Source: Larix kaempferi
Taxonomy: Eukaryota; Streptophyta; Pinopsida; Pinales; Pinaceae
Assembly: GCA_027924585.1 (NCBI GenBank)
Contig: BSBM01001662.1
Span: forward strand, 1,178,001 to 1,242,000
Direction of reading: 5' to 3'
Length of the DNA stretch: 64,000 nucleotides
Below, piece by piece: positions 21,788 to 34,248 of the stretch. Both the position numbers and the translations under genes were made by a program. The notes under the pieces are model-generated. The model saw only the letters and a list, made by a program, of their open reading frames with translations, was not told the origin of the DNA and ran no database searches. Position 1 is the stretch's first letter; each line of letters starts with the position of its first letter.

Positions 21788-23455
21788 TTTGTGATTGTGA
21801 ATGACAAATGTGTTGTGATTTGTGAATGATCTAATTTCTATTGAATATTTCATATTAGTAATTGTAAATGTAATTTCTATTGAATATTTGTAATTGTAAA
21901 TGTTAAATTTTATTGGATCTATATGTCTATATTTTTAAATTTTAATATATTTTAAAAATATATTAATTCCGGGGGTCACCGTGTCCTACGTATCTTAATT
22001 CCGGGGGTCACCGTGTCTAGTGGGGACCAGGGATCAAATTTGAAGGGTGGGGTCCCATTTCACTATGAAGGGCTATGAGATATTGAACATTATTGAAGGG
22101 CTATGAGAAATTTATTAATATTTATTCTATGTGTATATATGGATGTGTTCATGTTGCATGGATTGGATTCTAGGTTAACCGAGGCCTTTTTAGAGCAAAG
22201 AATGGGGTAATTACTATTTGGGAACAAGTTTTTTATCAAATGTAAATTGCGGTGATGGAATATATTGAGGGTGCCACATGTTGTGGAGAAAGTAGTATTG
22301 ATTCCTATGACGTAATAGGGAGTTCAAAAAGTCTGGTTTCAAGTATTGTCATGCGTAGCTCGATTGATTTTTCTCGCGCTAGGGTTGTAGAAACTGTTAT
22401 GGCCATTACTATTAAAAGGATTGATGGGGTGGAATCCCGTGAAACGATGAGTTCTTTTGTTAAGACGTAGATTCAGTGAAATTTGGTGGGAGTCTTATGT
22501 TCATTTTATGCACAAAATTCGATTACGTGATTTTGTTGCATTGTTAACTCTCCTCCTAGTCATAGGTACAATCTCTTATATAATTGTGAAGGTTATCAAT
22601 CCACCCAATATATTAAAGTTGTAGTAGGCCAAAATCATCAACATATTTATTGTACTCACAAATGTTGACATTCCAATTTCTATGTAGAGCGCCCATTAAC
22701 ATTAGATTGTATGGGACATGTTTTTGAGGCATGATGTCATTATCTCATAACAACAAGCTTTTTATCCATAAATATGTCATCTACAAGCCAACAATCCTTT
22801 ATAAAACTTTGTCATAATTATATCAATACCAACATCCCTACCTATTGACTTAGCTTAGAAGATATTACACCTTCGGATAACCAAACCTGATTCCAAGGTT
22901 GGTAATCATAAACGTAAAAGCATCATCATAAGGAAATAGCATGTTGTGTTGAGGAAATTTTTTTTTTTCCATTTCCTTCTCAGGATAATATTTGGTTGTG
23001 GATCATTTAAAATGTATAATTTATTTTAATATTGGGAAGCTAAATTCAAATTCATTAATATATTAATGTGATTTGATTTTTTTATTAATAATAAGTTATT
23101 CTTTTGATTTGAAAATGTAATAGTACATCAAAATTTCAATGTTTACTGACGTAGTAAAGTTGAGAGGCTTTATTTTTCAGTGGATATAGCAGACCTGTAA
23201 ATTCATAGGATGTCAAAAATCTAGTCAGCCTTGAAGTTGAGCTCCTCAAAGAAAACGAATTTCTTTAAATATGTTTATGGCAGGCTGGCATTGCCAGCTT
23301 CGCTTCACAAACTATCCTGGAGGACTGGAGGAGATAGGGTAGGTGGAACTTGGAAGTAGCTCAACCACAGTGGAATAGGGGTATAAGAAAAAGCTTGTTT
23401 CTATTCATGCAATATTATATATTGATGGTCGGAGCCATGGAAGCATGGAATTCGA
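21788..23455. other. no supported gene
   Basis: AT-rich sequence. TTAATTCCGGGGGTCACCGT occurs at 21963 and 21994, a 31-bp tandem duplication. The plus-strand frame 22252-22470 lacks a recognised domain. Weak coding-like stretches are broken by stops. Confidence 0.4.
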
Positions 23456-23602
23456 GCATTGACTTGATACAACAAAGAAAACAAAAGGTGGAACTCGGGA
23501 GCTGCAGGATTGACTTGATACAACAAAGAAAACACAGGGTGTGAGGTTGGGAGCCGTAGACGGTAGGATTAACTTGATACAACAAAGAAAACACAGGGAT
23601 AT
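23456..23602 (+). repeat. ~53-bp repeat, three copies
   Basis: TTGACTTGATACAACAAAGA (or TTAACTTG...) occurs at about 23459, 23512 and 23567, each followed by AAACA(A/C)A(A/G)GG. Spacers differ in length by a few bases. Confidence 0.8.
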
Positions 23603-25590
23603 AGGTAGGGGCCACGGGCAGGAGCAACAACCTGCAACATTACAAGAGGTTTATGGATTGTGGATTTTGTCTGAAATGCCAAATTCGCGGGGGCACATTA
23701 ACATAATATATTATACATTGAATACTCAATTAACTCACGGAGTCAGCATTCACGAATTGGTATGTGATAACTTGTAAATTGGTAAGCCCGCTAGCAACAA
23801 CACGTATGAGCCACCTACCAGGTTTAATAATTTTTTTGATGCCATGAAATGTGTTAAAAACGTAAGCGCTCGCTACAAACACGAGAACTTCGAAGCGTTC
23901 AAGCCATGGGTTGCTCAGTGTAAACCCGTCCACGTAAGTTGCACAATGATATTATTAGAGGCCCAATGGTCCATGATCCATGGATGATCGAACACGTGGA
24001 TATTGGAGAGTAACCGAGTCCCACTCCCAAGTCACCTAGCTAGTAGCCGCATTCCCAATTTCCCACTAAAAACTGTTGATGGGTGAAATTTGAAGCTACC
24101 CTTCTGTTGCAATTTTAAACAGTAGTGGTTAATTTAATTAATGAAGGGCTTACCATGAAATTAAATTTTTTTTGCATGGTAAAATTTGAAGTGGCCTTCT
24201 ATGACGTGTAAAATGACCTCTGAAGGGCCCTAAAGGCTTCAAATTTGAATCCTGGTTACAAGGAAGCGGGCTCAGAGCGCGCTTCAGGCCCGCTTTTTAC
24301 CTCCATGTGCGAACCCTATCCGGCTGCACAAAACCACTGGTAACTCAACACCTGCATCCACCCAATAGATCTCCAACTCAGACTTGTGGACGTGCTTGCT
24401 CGACTATATTGAGTTCAAAGATGCTGCCTGACATAATCCCTTTCGAGGAAGGGTCTGCGGCATGCTTCCCCTCTCCGATATTCCATAATTCCCGTCCTGG
24501 CGAACTCATCGGCACATTTTCCCGGCATTGGCCTCCTGATATCTATCGGTAGGAGAGTGTTACATGAGAAGCAGAGGCATCTGAGAAATCAGAAGTGAAG
24601 TAATTTGTTGTTGTTTCTTTTCTAACCTTTCTTTCGTCTCCATTTCTAGCAATTTCTCTTCTTTTGCTTTTTAAATTTTCCACTGTTCGTCAGGGGTTCA
24701 ATTCTCGTTCGGATTGTTTTATTCCACAGCAAAAAGGGCTTCCAGGCTGGATGGTATTATGAAAACCAGCTACGGGATGGGGTGTACTGCGTTATCTGTA
24801 TCAGTTGTTATAAATTTCCTTTCAATCGTTTCAGCATTATATGATAATTGTATGTATTTGGATTTGATGTAAACAGGCATGGTGCAGATGTACCTATCTC
24901 TTGAGAACGACTGCAAGTGGGGGCCAAACTGCCAGCAGTCGCCACACCTGATTCCACAGCAGTAGTCGCAGTCTCTCCAATTCGTGCCTCATAAGTTCAG
25001 AGTATCATTATCTTTTCACATGATACAAAACATTTTCACATGATACGAAACCTTGTCAGCTAATGAAAAGACATGAGTGCACTCATTTTCATTATATTTA
25101 GTGAGTTGTGGCTGGCGGTGGGGACACTCGTGTCCCGTGTCCTCGTGTTGGGTGACTTAGATGGATACATTGTAGAAAGGGGGTCCGACTTCTATTTTTT
25201 TCAATTTTAGGTTGGATTACTAATTTTTGAGTTTTTTAAAAACGATTCATTTTAATTATTCATTCATCTTGGTTGAGGGAGATTGAGGGAGATGTGAATT
25301 TAATGAAAGATTGGGTTATTCCCAATTTTATCAATATTAAAAAACTAGGTTTTTTTAAACAAAAAAATAATAATAATTTAGGTTAAAAATGATAAAAAAA
25401 GAGTATGGGTGAATGAATTACCTGATTGGATGACAATCTACCGGTGAATTTGTCCCCTCCAGCTAAATCGAGCAACACCGATACTTGAGTGGGCCACAAA
25501 CCGTCTTCGTCTAGGGTCAATTTCGCGTTTCTGATGCGTGAGTGCCGCGGGTGGTCGGCAATCGTCGGGACTGTGTATTTAAATTGTTTT
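23603..25590. other. right-hand interior of the 19.2-kb element, no supported gene
   Basis: Mixed composition with a GC-rich island at about 24240-24560. A plus-strand frame at 24307-24552 would need a GTG start, and the nearby ATG at 24305 is in another frame, so I do not call it. CACATGATAC(A/G)AAAC is duplicated at about 25018 and 25039. Confidence 0.4.
24264..24295. repeat. inverted repeat / hairpin
   Basis: AAGCGGGC (24264-24271) and GCCCGCTT (24288-24295) are perfect 8-bp complements around a 16-base loop that contains GCGCGC. A T run follows. The role is unknown; a plant terminator of this form is not expected. Confidence 0.5.
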
Positions 25591-25602
25591 TTAGATTTAC
25601 AT

Positions 25603-25694
25603 AACGCGTACGCGTTTTGTAACTACATAACGCGTACGCGTTTTGTAGTTATATAACGCGTATGCGTTTTGTAGTTATATAACGCATACGCGTT
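25603..25694. repeat. array of four palindromic 14-mers at 26-bp spacing (right)
   Basis: Copies start at 25603, 25629, 25655 and 25681: AACGCGTACGCGTT twice, then AACGCGTATGCGTT and AACGCATACGCGTT. The period is exactly 26 bp. Spacers are TTGTAACTACAT and TTGTAGTTATAT. The array ends about 156 bp from the right terminus, while the left array begins about 935 bp from the left terminus. Both arrays are preceded by a similar TTTTAGATTTA(A/C)ATAACG word in the same orientation. Confidence 0.88.
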
Positions 25695-25798
25695 ATTGTT
25701 ACCTAGCCTACATGTCCAATGACATGGTAGGCTCGGGTCTTACCATGGAAAGTGCTAAACATCATAAACGCGTATGTTTTATGTATCAGGAACGAGTT

Positions 25799-25850
25799 TT
25801 GAAAAAGTAGCATTGCATCTAAAGTGACCCTCATCTTCTTGCACACACCC
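25799..25850 (-). repeat. right terminal inverted repeat of the 19.2-kb element
   Basis: Read on the minus strand from 25850 it starts GGGTGTGTGCAAGAAGATG and matches the left end through GAGGGTCACTTT and AGATGCAAT. ACAA at 25851-25854 repeats the four bases at 6638-6641. Confidence 0.75.
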
Positions 25851-25854
25851 ACAA

Positions 25855-28800
25855 CTCCCTTGAAATGTGTTCATAGTGCCCTGAAAGATCGGACTGGAGC
25901 TTGAGGGTCATTTATTCTAAACTGACCACTAAAAGACCTAGGCAGTCTATATAATAGCCATCAAATATTGAACTGAGGTTCATCCCTTTTCCTGACGAGG
26001 AAATTTACCTTGGGGTTTTGCTGTGTTTGCACCCAAGAGATTTAATGAGGGGATATGTTGTTGTTGATCATGTTGTCAGTCTGCCAAACTCTTATTGAGT
26101 TCAGGAGTTTGATGCTAAGAGGAGAAGGCATTTGTTTTTCAGGAGGTTGATACCGCATGGAGAAGGTATTTTTGAGTGCCTTGCTTCTACACAGATTCCG
26201 CCCACTTACTGGATCAGTAACCAGGATCAGGGGTTCATTAGAAGTCAGCAGTTGAGCTGCTTCTTCTGAAGCAAGTTGGGAGGAACAGACCTCCTTGGGT
26301 GTTTGAAGGCCTATCGTCAGTTACAGGTTCTATTGTCATATCTGTTTTATTTTTAATTTCTGTTATCTATTTTGCATATTACAGTTCTGTTGTTTATTAA
26401 AACTTTCACTGTTTAATATATAAGTTATTTCATTTTCCTGTATAATTTAGTAATTCTGCATAAATGTGAAATGATTGAAAAGAATGGTTTCTGTATTTTT
26501 CCCCATGCAAAAGATACAGCATCGTACTCTAGTACAGAAACTGATTAGAAATAGATAAGTCTGATAGGCAATAGCCAATAGAATCAGAAGGGTGAATTAT
26601 TATAACTTTTCAAGTTTCTATTTGCTATTTAATTCATGTACTTACATTATAGTACTCTTATTATTAACCATTTTCAGTTAGTTGTTTTCATAAGTTATAT
26701 ACAATATTTATGTTTATAATTGTTTCAGATTTCAAAATAATTATGTTTCTGTTTAATAATATAGGATTTATTTATCTATACTCGGTAGTAGAATTATTCT
26801 TATTTATATCAGAATAAATAAGGATTTACTCCAAAAGTATAGCAAGATGTTATTCTTCTACAGTTATCAAGATAGTTTCTATTTCTGCCAAAAGAAAACC
26901 CTAATAGAGTTATCCATCATTAGTTTATAAAAACATTACCATGCAAACACGAGCAAGCTACAATCTCAACAAATCTGATAATATTTTCTTTTAAACATTA
27001 GACAAATCATTTCAAACAGAAGTGTCAAGACAAGCAAACTCGACTGTCATTATTATAACAAGACTAAATACAAGAACCAAACGACTATCCAAAACATTCC
27101 TGTAGATCGAAATTGTTTATATCACTATGAGTTCACAGGTTTTAGATATTACAATATGTCGGTACAAGCAAAATCAACAACAAATACTAAACCCTAACAT
27201 TAGATCTATTTCCTATCTTCCCTTAAAACGCAGCTACAACATTGTAAATTAAAATGAAGGATTGCACAATACATGAGCCTTGCCAAATAATTACTTTTAT
27301 CCATTGATATTTTAAAGAAAACAGTCGTATACTTCACCCATCGATTTATAGTTAATTTAAACCCTAAACGCAGCATTTCGTTATACAATTACACAAGTTA
27401 CATACATGCGGCTAGCTTCCATGAATATTTCTCATCTATCCATTATTAATATGAAAACAAACAGTCAAGTTATTTTTCACAAAAACATCCACCATCATTT
27501 TTAATCAAGTTAAACACAGAAGATTGGCATCAAACGTATTGCATTGTATTTCTCTTACAACGTCAACGAGCTACAGGATAGGTTCATGGGTCAAGCCCAA
27601 AGAATGAAAACCTGAATGGACACATTTGGTACTTAAAACCATTCGTTACAGACCTTTAACTCGTCAGAGCTCAAAAACTCAACAAACAGAAGTTATTCCA
27701 TACATTTTCCTTACGGCATTGCCAATGGGTCGAGGTTCTATCCTCCCCATACTTTTAAAAAGGTTCACAACCCTAATTATAAAACTCTCTGAGTCTTAAA
27801 CACAACAAACAGAATTTTTACACAGTCGACCTTCTCATCTATAGGGTCTCAAGACATTGCCAAGGCTTACCGGTTGGGTATAGCTGTAGCCAACCTACGA
27901 CACCAAAACCGTAGCCTAACCATGATTTGTTACCCTGCAACAAGAAACATCGAGATTGTGGTTAAAACCGTTATCTTAATGAAGACTCAACTTGAATAAA
28001 CACTCAAAGACAGATTATGAAAGTTACAGGAGGATATCGAATACATTACCCTATCATTGAATATCGTAGCAGCTTCAACGCCAAGCCTGAGGTAGTTGTA
28101 ACCAAACCCTGGTATCGACGAATGCTAGTGAAGCTGATCCAATACTTATTATTACAGTGAAACAGCACCGAGAAGAGGTATCGAAGTCTTATGACCTTAC
28201 ATTACAAAATCCTTTATCAAACTAATTAAACCCTCAAACAAGTCAAGTGTCGAAACCACCTAGAGGATAAATTCCAAGATGGATAACATCAATCTTCATC
28301 ACTGTATAAAATAGATAAATATCGGCTCCATATCAACAGAGATCATGGGTTCGAAACTCAGGGAACTACACTTCGGTGGGCAAAACATCAAGGCTAAAAA
28401 CCAGCAGCCTGTCGGCCGCGTGAAAACTATCACTACCAAATGACTTGAACACATTAAAACCCATCGAATACAGCAATGTAGGGTTTCACCACAACATTGA
28501 AATCTATGCCAAGATCAACGGTGTGGATCGTTGGTGAGATTTACGAAATCACAACCTGGCCATCACATTAAATGAGCCATTACTATCACAGCCACGATGG
28601 AGCTTGGTCATCAACGTTCAAATTCATCAATCAGTGACAACTCAACACTTTAGGGGTACAATAATACACATTCACGTGAACTAAGCACAAAGAGCCACCC
28701 ACGATGGATTTCCACTACCCATAGTAGTTGCAAGCATTCAATGCTTAAGATTTAAACATATCCGCCAAACTGTGAACCATTACAACATTCGCATTAAAAA

Positions 28801-29837
28801 CAACATAGATACGGTATGATCATGTTATATCACTCTTTCCACATAAGTTACGAGTTGAATAGAGTACCACAAGGTTGACTTAGGGTCACGATTAAGTGCA
28901 ACCAACACATGAAAAATTATTCCAAAGTTTGCATAGCAATGTATGTTTACCATACTATTGATATAGTTTGTTTATGTCGCGTGCTGTATTACATCATAGG
29001 TTTGCAAAGTTAAATAAGGTAGTATAATAATCGATAGGACAACAATATAGTACATATGCCCAACTTATAGTATGATATATTTATACATGGTTTACAATTG
29101 TTTCATCATACCTTATAAATGGGTTGTGTAATAATTCAAGGAGATTGTCTACACTTACCTATTAAGGTATAGTGAAATAAAAGACAAAAGATGATAAATG
29201 AAATCATCATAACCATAGTATGAGTTTAGACCCTAGGTCAGTTACCCAAACATTTACCTGAGAGATAAATAATTACATACTGTTCAACATGAATGGAAAT
29301 AGATTATAAATCTGAGTTAGAGCTGAGATTTAATCCTCCTAGACCTTCTTATGACTTTAATTACAATTTTACAATTTAACAAAGATTCTCACCGGACGAA
29401 TGTCCACAGTTTTACCTCTTCAATTATTGAAAAAGAGATTTACAGTAAAACTGTTCAATTACTTGTCGAAATATCCAACACTTACCTGTAAGCTGTCACA
29501 AGTACAAATCACATGCTTTAGCACAAATACTAAGTAAGCCTCAAGGCGTACGAAGGACCCCTTCATCATTCAAACAGAAGTACATTAGTCAAGCAATGGA
29601 AGCAACATTTATAAACAATGACAGTAGGAATGTGTAGTAGCACAACTAATTATTTTGAATAACATCAAAACTTAAGCAGAAATCTGTTGTCGCAAATCCT
29701 TACTTAATAAACCAGCAGGGCATTTAATATAGCAAGATAACATTTTGTACATTGTTCTATTTCTGCATTTACTAAATAAGCATTAAATGTCACGTAGAAA
29801 AGTTTTAATTTTTTTTTTATTTTTACGGGATGTTACA
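25855..29837 (+). mobile_element. GypA 5' LTR, second segment
   Basis: It resumes the LTR at CTCCCTTGAAATGTG, which follows directly on the four-base duplication. It matches 34517-35317 and 42549-43965 of the 3' LTR. The portion 28070-29837 has no partner in the window because GypB cuts the 3' copy. It ends ATGTTACA, complementary to the TGTAA start, two bases before the primer binding site. Total LTR length without the insertion is about 4251 bp. The small frames inside are not conserved between the two LTR copies and are not called. Confidence 0.85.
25947..25957 (+). promoter_or_regulatory. TATA-like element in the GypA LTR
   Basis: CTATATAATAG is conserved in the other LTR at 34608-34618. 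It is the likely retrotransposon core promoter, lying about 360 bp into the LTR. The 19.2-kb insertion sits about 97 bp upstream of it. Confidence 0.4.
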
Positions 29838-29839
29838 TG

Positions 29840-29851
29840 TGGTATCAGAGC
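29840..29851 (+). other. primer binding site (initiator tRNA-Met)
   Basis: TGGTATCAGAGC, complementary to the 3' end of plant initiator tRNA-Met, begins two bases after the LTR end. Confidence 0.88.
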
Positions 29852-29982
29852 ACAAGTTCAAACTTTAGGCCTAAATGAGGCTCATGCACGCAAACAAAAA
29901 AATAAATCAGAAAGTTTATGTTACTATTTTTTGCATTTTAATTTCATTTTTGCACAGAACAGATTTACTTTTAATTGTAGGT

Positions 29983-32900
29983 ATGGAAATACCAGAGGAA
30001 TCGGCAGAGGACAGATCTCCTCGTAATGAACAAATTAATCATAATAACACTAAAGGAATTTACGTTGAGTTAAACAACCAGTCTTCTGAAATTTTACGCA
30101 CTGTGCAGGATTTAAAATCTGAGTTAAAAGCTGTTAAAGAAGAAAATGAACGGATCCTAAAGGCACAGGAAGAGTTACAACAAAATTTAAAAGAAAACTG
30201 TCACAGTGATGAAAGAGGCAGAAAATCAGAATTTAGAGTTGTTTCTGAAATCATGTCCCACCAACATAAGCATAAGAAAACAAGAAACAATAAAAGGAAC
30301 AGTTACTCATCTTCTAAGTTTGATTCAGGTAATGATGATGTAAATTATGATAGCAGTAACAGTGAGTGCTGCTCTAAAAAGAGAAAACATGAGCATCATG
30401 AACAAATAACCGGTGAATTTTAAAAGATTAAGCCACCTACTTTTAATGGCGAAAGTGAGAAAGGTGAGACAGCAGAAGCCTGGCTGTCAGGGATGAAAAA
30501 GTATTTTAATATTTATGACTACTCTTATCAACTAAAAGCCAAGATGGCTATTTACAATCTGACTGGAAAGGAAGATATCTGGTGGCAGGATCTTAAAAGA
30601 ATCAAGAGCATAAAAGAAAAAGAAGTAACTTGGACTATGTTTAAAAGTTTGTTTAAAAAGAAGTTCTTGTCTGAACAGTATTTTGAGGATAAATCGAAGG
30701 ACTTTTATGACTTAAAGTTGGGTACAATGAAGATGAAAGAACTTTGCAGCAAGTTTCTTAGCTTTTTGAGGTATGTACCCTACATGGTTGAGGAAAATCC
30801 TAAAGTGCAAGGATTTCTCAGTTGTTTTCCATTTAATATAAAAGATCGTATTGAGTATGATAATCCTTCCACTTTGGAAGAAGCCATGAGGAAGGAAAAT
30901 TTTTGTTTTGACCAAAACAGAAAAATAAAAGGAACAACTGGCTAGAAGAATAGTAAAACTAATCAGTATGACTATAAAAAGAAGAATTTTAATCAGAATG
31001 TTGGAGGTTTTAAGAAAAACTTTAATAGTAGAATTTTTTCTAATAATTATCGGAATAATACATCTCAAAATACTACTGCTGCAAGGAATGTACCCAACAA
31101 TCACAATAATAATAACAATAATAACAACAGGTATGCTGAGCAGAAAGGACCCATAAAGTGCTATGAATGTGGCGGACCACACAAGAGAGCAGATTGCCCA
31201 TGCAACAAGAGGACAGTCAACAACATACATACTATGCAAGCAGAACCTACAGTTGGAGATATCGCAAGAGAAATGCCCAGGATAAACGCAGCATTGGAGA
31301 ACTGTCAAGTGGACCATCAAACATCCATGGTCGAAATTGAAGGTATGATACAAAATGAGTCTATTTCTATTTTAATAGATCCTGGTGCAAATCTAAGTTC
31401 TATTTCACCTACTTTAGTAAAACTTTGCAAGCTAAAAACAGAAAAATTCGATAATGCATGGTTAGTTCAGGTTGCAACAGGAACTAAAAGAAAGGTTACA
31501 GATTTTGTTCATAATTATGAAGTATTTTTAAATCAGCTGAAAACGCAAGTTAATTTGAATGTTTTACCCTTAGGTTCATATGATCTGTTAATTGGCATGG
31601 ATTGGCTTGAACAACATAGAGTTATATTAAATTGCTATGATAAATCTTTTACTTGTATAAATAATGAAGGTAATTCAAAAACAGTAAAAGGAATTCATAG
31701 GCAGATTTCAGTAAGGTAGATTTCTTCCTTACAAGTAAAGAGAGCTGCTAAAAAAGGTTGTAAACTGTTTGCTGTTAATCTTGTTAATGATGAATGTACA
31801 TCTAAAGAAGACAAGTTAAAACTAGAAGATATTCCCATCCTTAGGTACTTTTCTGATGTATTCCCAGAAGAAATTCCAGGATTACCTCCAAAAAGAGAAC
31901 TTGACTTCACCATTGAGTTAGTACCCGGTGCGGTACCAAACTCAAAGGCCCCCTATAGGATGAATATTCTAGAGTTAAATGAGTTAAAATCTCAGCTAAA
32001 AGAATTAATAGATAAAAACTACATACGGCCCAGTGTGTCCCCTTGGGGAGCACCAGTAATATTTGTTAAAAAGAAAGACGATACCATGCGTTTGTGCATT
32101 GACTACCATCAGCTTAATAAAATGACAATTAAGAACCGGTATCCCTTACCCCACATAGATGATCTATTTGATCAAGTACACGGAGCAGAGATATTCACTA
32201 AAATTGATCTAAGGTCGGGTTATCATCAAGTCCGGATAAAAGACGAGGACATATTCAAAACTGCATTCAGAACACGTTATGGACACTACGAGTTCGTAGT
32301 TATGCCTTTTGGGCTAGCTAACGCACCTGCAATGTTCATGTGTTTAATGAACAACGTTCTGCATAAATATTTGGATAAGTTCGTAGTGGTATTCATTGAT
32401 GATATCTTGATTTACTCAAAGACTAAAGAAGAGCATGATGAACATCTAAAATTCATTTTACAAGTACTTAGAGATCACCAACTTTACACTAAGTTTAGTA
32501 AGTGTGATTTCTATAATGATAAAATTCAGTATTTGGGTCATATAATTTCAAAAGATGGTATTTTTGTTGATCCTGATAAAATAAAAGCGATAAATGAATG
32601 GCCTGTCCCAAAAGATGTAACTAATGTACGGTCATTCATGGGAATAACAGGATATTATAGAAAGTTTATTGAAGGGTTCTCTAGAATTGCTAACCCCATC
32701 ACTTCTTTGCAGAAGAAAGGGAAGAAATTCATATGGGATCAAAAGTGTCAAGACAGCTTTAATAAGTTGAAAGAATTGTTAACTACTGCACCCATCTTAA
32801 AAATTCTAGATCCTAATAAGGATTTCGTCGTATGCATCGATGCATGCAACGAAGGACTTGGAGGGGTCTTAAGTCAAGAGGGTCATGCAATTGCTTTTGA

Positions 32901-34136
32901 GTCAAGGAAGTTAAAAATACATGAAAAGAATTACGCAACATATGATCTTGAGTTGGCAGCCGTGATACATGCTTTAAAGATGTGGCGCCATCACTTGATC
33001 GAAAGAAAATTCGTCTTAATGACTGATAATAAGGGCTTAAAGTATTTGTTGAATCAAACAAATCTGAATGCAAGGCAAGCTAGGTGGTTAGCTTTCCTTA
33101 GCGAGTACGATTTTGAGATCCATCACATTAATGGAAAGGAAAATAAGGTTGCTGATGCGTTGAGCAGAAATGCTAGATTAAGTTTTGTGGCATCAATCAG
33201 TACTTTTAAAACTGATCTGGAAAATCAGATCAAAGAAGGAATTAAGCAAGACGAAAATTACCAAAAATTACATGATAAAGTGGCTAAAAATTCATCTGAA
33301 AATGTTATAACAGATTATAGTATTAATGAAAAAGGATTCTTAACTTACAAAAGAAAAATTTATGTGCCTAATTTTTCGAAGGTTAAGTTGTTGATTTTAG
33401 ATGAAGTTCACAAGAGTCCTTATTCAGGATATCTTGGTTATCAAAAAATGATAACTATGTTAATAAAGGAGTACTTTTGGCCTAACATGAAGAGTGAAGT
33501 TGCTGAATATATAGCTAGATGCTTTGACTACCACACTATAAAAGCTAAACATCAACATCCAGCTGGGCTATTGCAGCCCTTACCAATTCCAGAATGGAAG
33601 TGGGAAATCATAAGCATTGACTTTATACAGGTTTTCCTAAAAATCAGAAGCAGGATGATTCAATTATGGTTGTTGTTGATAAACTTAGCAATGCTGCTCA
33701 TTTTATTCCCGTTAAAACTACTTTCAAGGCTTCTAACATTGCAGATATTTTCATGAAGCAAATTTTTCGCTTGCATGGAATTCCAAAGGTAATTATTTCA
33801 GATCAAGACTCTAAGTTTACTCGTAACTTTTGGACAACACTATTTAAAGGATTAAATACTAAGTTAAATTTCAGCACTTCTTTCCACCCACAAACTGATG
33901 GTCAAACAGAAAGCGTAAATTAGATTTTGGAAAATATGTTAAGATTATATGTTAAAGATCAGCCATCTAAATGGGAGGATTACTTGCACTTAGAAGAATT
34001 TGCCTACAATAATAATTATCAAGCATCTGCTAAGTTAAATCCATTTGAAATTTTGTATGGAAGAAAATGTTGTACTCCAATTTCATGGGATAATCCTGTA
34101 GACAGATTGATGTTAGGACTAGATCTATTGAAATAA
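29983..34136 (+). pseudogene. gag-pol: GypA gag-pol relic
   Basis: A single frame runs from ATG 29983 with in-frame stops at 30421 (TAA), 30943 (TAG) and 31717 (TAG). It is lost by a frameshift near 33635, and the integrase then continues in another frame with stops at 33921 and 34134. Gag has a coiled, charged N-terminus, then KKYF...WWQDLK, an Asn-rich linker (31097-31132) and a CYECGGPHKRADC knuckle whose Cys-His gap is one residue shorter than the common form. Protease: ILIDPGA. Reverse transcriptase: [11 protein letters not shown] and VFIDDIL, so the Asp pair is kept. RNase [21 protein letters not shown]. The integrase zinc finger is damaged (GYLGYQK and CFDYH, where His and Cys-x-x-Cys are expected), while IISDQDSKF and HPQTDGQTE remain. 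The C-terminal part of integrase and any chromodomain are missing before the 3' LTR. Confidence 0.88.
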
Positions 34137-34248
34137 ATGGAGCTAACTGGAAAGTAATATGTGGGAAGCATATCCAGTTCTGTTCCATGAGGAACTTGAT
34201 GATGAATAAGCAAAATTGAGGACGATGTTTAGCTTAAGAGGGGGTGTT
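34137..34248 (+). other. GypA pol 3' remnant and polypurine tract
   Basis: A short coding remnant (WEAYPVLFHEELDDE near 34160-34205) follows a deletion within pol. AAGAGGGGGTGTT at 34236-34248 is the plus-strand priming tract, directly before the LTR start TGTAAAATACCC. Confidence 0.65.

Larger units (their letters stand above)
6642..25850. mobile_element. 19.2-kb TIR DNA transposon-like element inserted in the GypA LTR
   Basis: The GypA LTR is continuous on either side of this block, so the block is an insertion. Its ends are inverted repeats: GGGTCAGTGCAAG on the left and GGGTGTGTGCAAG on the right (reverse complement). The match continues into ATGAGGGTCACTTT and AGATGCAAT, with one 9-bp indel. 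ACAA flanks both ends. Inside are subterminal 26-bp-spaced palindrome arrays, a transposase-like gene lacking its core, a seven-exon gene, a CAT-repeat block and a 358-bp satellite. The 4-bp duplication fits superfamilies such as Sola or Ginger, but I cannot assign one. The satellites may be later additions. The age is after GypA insertion. Confidence 0.72.

Noticed and set aside
24307-24552. 81-codon plus-strand frame in the GC-rich island
   Set aside because: Starts at GTG. The ATG two bases earlier is in another frame. No domain recognised.
27206-27388. 60-codon minus-strand frame also present at 43102-43284
   Set aside because: It is the same position in the two GypA LTR copies. The copies differ at several residues, with no sign of coding constraint.
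29840-29851. tRNA gene fragment
   Set aside because: The 12-base match to initiator tRNA-Met is the retrotransposon primer site, with no tRNA body around it.
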